Assembly (NCBI GenBank): GCA_029706075.1
Contig: JAINUG010000033.1
Span: 1,984,001 to 2,048,000, forward strand
Origin: Aldrovandia affinis
Lineage: Eukaryota > Chordata > Actinopteri > Notacanthiformes > Halosauridae
Length of the DNA: 64,000 nt
Direction of reading: 5' to 3'
The notes under the pieces were generated by a model. The model was not told the origin of the DNA, made no database searches, and saw only the letters and a program-made list of their open reading frames with translations. Position 1 is the first letter of the stretch; every line of letters starts with the position of its first letter. Below are positions 62,727 to 64,000 of this stretch, in pieces. The position numbers and the translations under genes were made by a program.

Positions 62727-64000
62727 GTCTCTATTCACTATTACAATCATTAAAAAGCAAAAGCAGTAGGCCTATATAATGTTACATTCAGTAGTAAGTT
62801 AGCTAGCATTAGCTAACTAACGTAACATTAGTAGCCTATAGTGTGCTGTAACGACATTACTCTGGTTAGTCGTAGGCCAAGACGAACCAACGTTAGTAGC
62901 GTACCTTATGATAATTTAGGTTAACCAGCTAACATCTGATAACAGCATAACATTATTTTACGGTTGATAAGAGTAATTACTTACCTTGGAGCAGACAAAG
63001 CTGTGCTTGTTGATCTTTGAGGTGTTCAACTGGGTATGAGGACGTCCACATAGCTTTATCCACAGCCTACACTTTTCAGGGTTTGATTTCGGTTTTGGAA
63101 AGGGAAAAAAACCTCATTGGCCCATGCATGATTAATTTATGATTTGGGGGAAGGCCTAGCGCAAGCCAGGTTCAGTCCCCTTTATATAATTTATATTTTT
63201 AGGTCACTTACTACCACAGGATATATTTTCAAGGTCGCCATTGATATGATCCTTTCATGGTTAGAATCATGGTGAAACCAAACATTGACAGGGCCTGGGG
63301 AATACAGTTTGGTTTATACAGAGATGTTGTTTGAGCTGATTTGGAGAGACATAATATGCTCAGCAAAAGAATATTGCTAGCAGGTGACAAGGCCAATCGT
63401 AACACTTTGGACCGTCGCTTTAAATCTGGTGAGCCTAAATTCTTAGTTAGATTCATAGTTAATTCATAGGTAGAAAACCCCACAATTGTGATATGTGACA
63501 TAGGCATGTCAATTTGGTGTGCTGATCTAATATGGATTAGGCTGTTGCCAAACATACATGCCTAGGTGCCCTGGTTTCACCCAAGGAGTAATAAACCTGT
63601 GTTTTTTTATGAGCATTTTGTTTAGGCAGGGCCATATTCTGTTTGCCTGTGCCAGATCACAAAATGCACCTCCCCGACAAAGGCCTGAAAATATTATTTA
63701 AGCTGGAAGTTAAACAAGACATGATCTACTTTTGGGAGACAATATTACACCTGCTTAGCATGGGCTGCCCAGATACTGAGACAGCAATTATATCTTCCTG
63801 TAGACATTATACATTAGTCCAAGGGAAGAGGTTGGTGCAGAAACAAGCAACACCTATTATGATGCAACAGGCTTGAGGAATAGGAAAAGATACATAAATA
63901 TTTTCATCACATGTCAGCCTGCACAAGAAAAAAAAAGCAGGAACCTTCATGGTCTTTATGCAAAAAAATAAAATAAAAATCAAGACCTGGCTGTGGGGAC
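62727..64000. other. Possible intron of the SWIM-type gene, otherwise nothing recognised
   Basis: Contains gctagc/agctaa-rich sequence at 62,800-62,950. Frames at 63,229-63,555 (-) and 63,643-63,876 (+) have no domain I recognise. No following exon with the missing C-x-H half was seen. Confidence 0.35.

Overview
This 64 kb window looks like teleost fish chromosomal DNA. It carries the last two coding exons of a GABA-A receptor alpha-1 gene (gabra1, + strand, 5,409-6,562), and almost everything else is non-coding flank full of fish-type transposable elements: L2-clade LINEs with the UnaL2-like 3' stem-loop, tRNA-derived SINEs, Tc1, hAT and PIF/Harbinger relics, and a sushi-like Ty3/Gypsy element. 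Species cannot be fixed from the sequence alone.

Layout. 1-5,408 is read as a gabra1 intron with two SINE remnants. 5,409-6,562 holds the two exons, followed by a 3' UTR of uncertain length. 7-12.4 kb is AT-rich flank without recognisable genes. 12.8-16.4 kb has a SINE with target-site duplication, a hAT-like MITE and an L2 LINE relic. 17.9-19.5 kb is a hAT relic with 8-bp duplication, a fold-back interior and a transposase C-terminus fossil. 19.5-35.6 kb is mostly unique-looking non-coding DNA with one hAT MITE, one SINE, an L2 tail and LTR-like remnants. 35.7-39.1 kb has a solo LTR, a PIF/Harbinger relic with a MYB-like fragment, an L2 piece and a dead Tc1 carrying a nested palindromic MITE. 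40.3-41.3 kb is a UnaL2-like LINE 3' end. 43.1-45.9 kb is a PIF/Harbinger relic carrying an L2 piece, an L1-type LINE end and a SINE. 47.6-54.9 kb is a Harbinger-like relic split by a young-looking but coding-dead chromovirus (sushi type, 47,923-54,185). 56-62.1 kb holds a fold-back repeat, two SINEs and several Tc1-type MITEs. 62.4-62.7 kb has the first exon of a SWIM-zinc-finger-like multicopy gene or transposon.

How the parts relate. The only gene confidently assigned to the host is gabra1, a ligand-gated chloride channel subunit. In vertebrates gabrg2 usually follows gabra1 on the same strand; I found no gabrg2 exon in the 57 kb downstream. The mobile elements do not form a functional system with gabra1. 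Their nesting gives a relative insertion order, and the LINE/SINE pairs share 3' tails as expected if SINEs borrow LINE reverse transcriptase. I did not find a convincing new biological system. The most useful leads are the self-priming architecture of the sushi-like element, the layered Harbinger composite, and the SWIM-type exon near the right edge.
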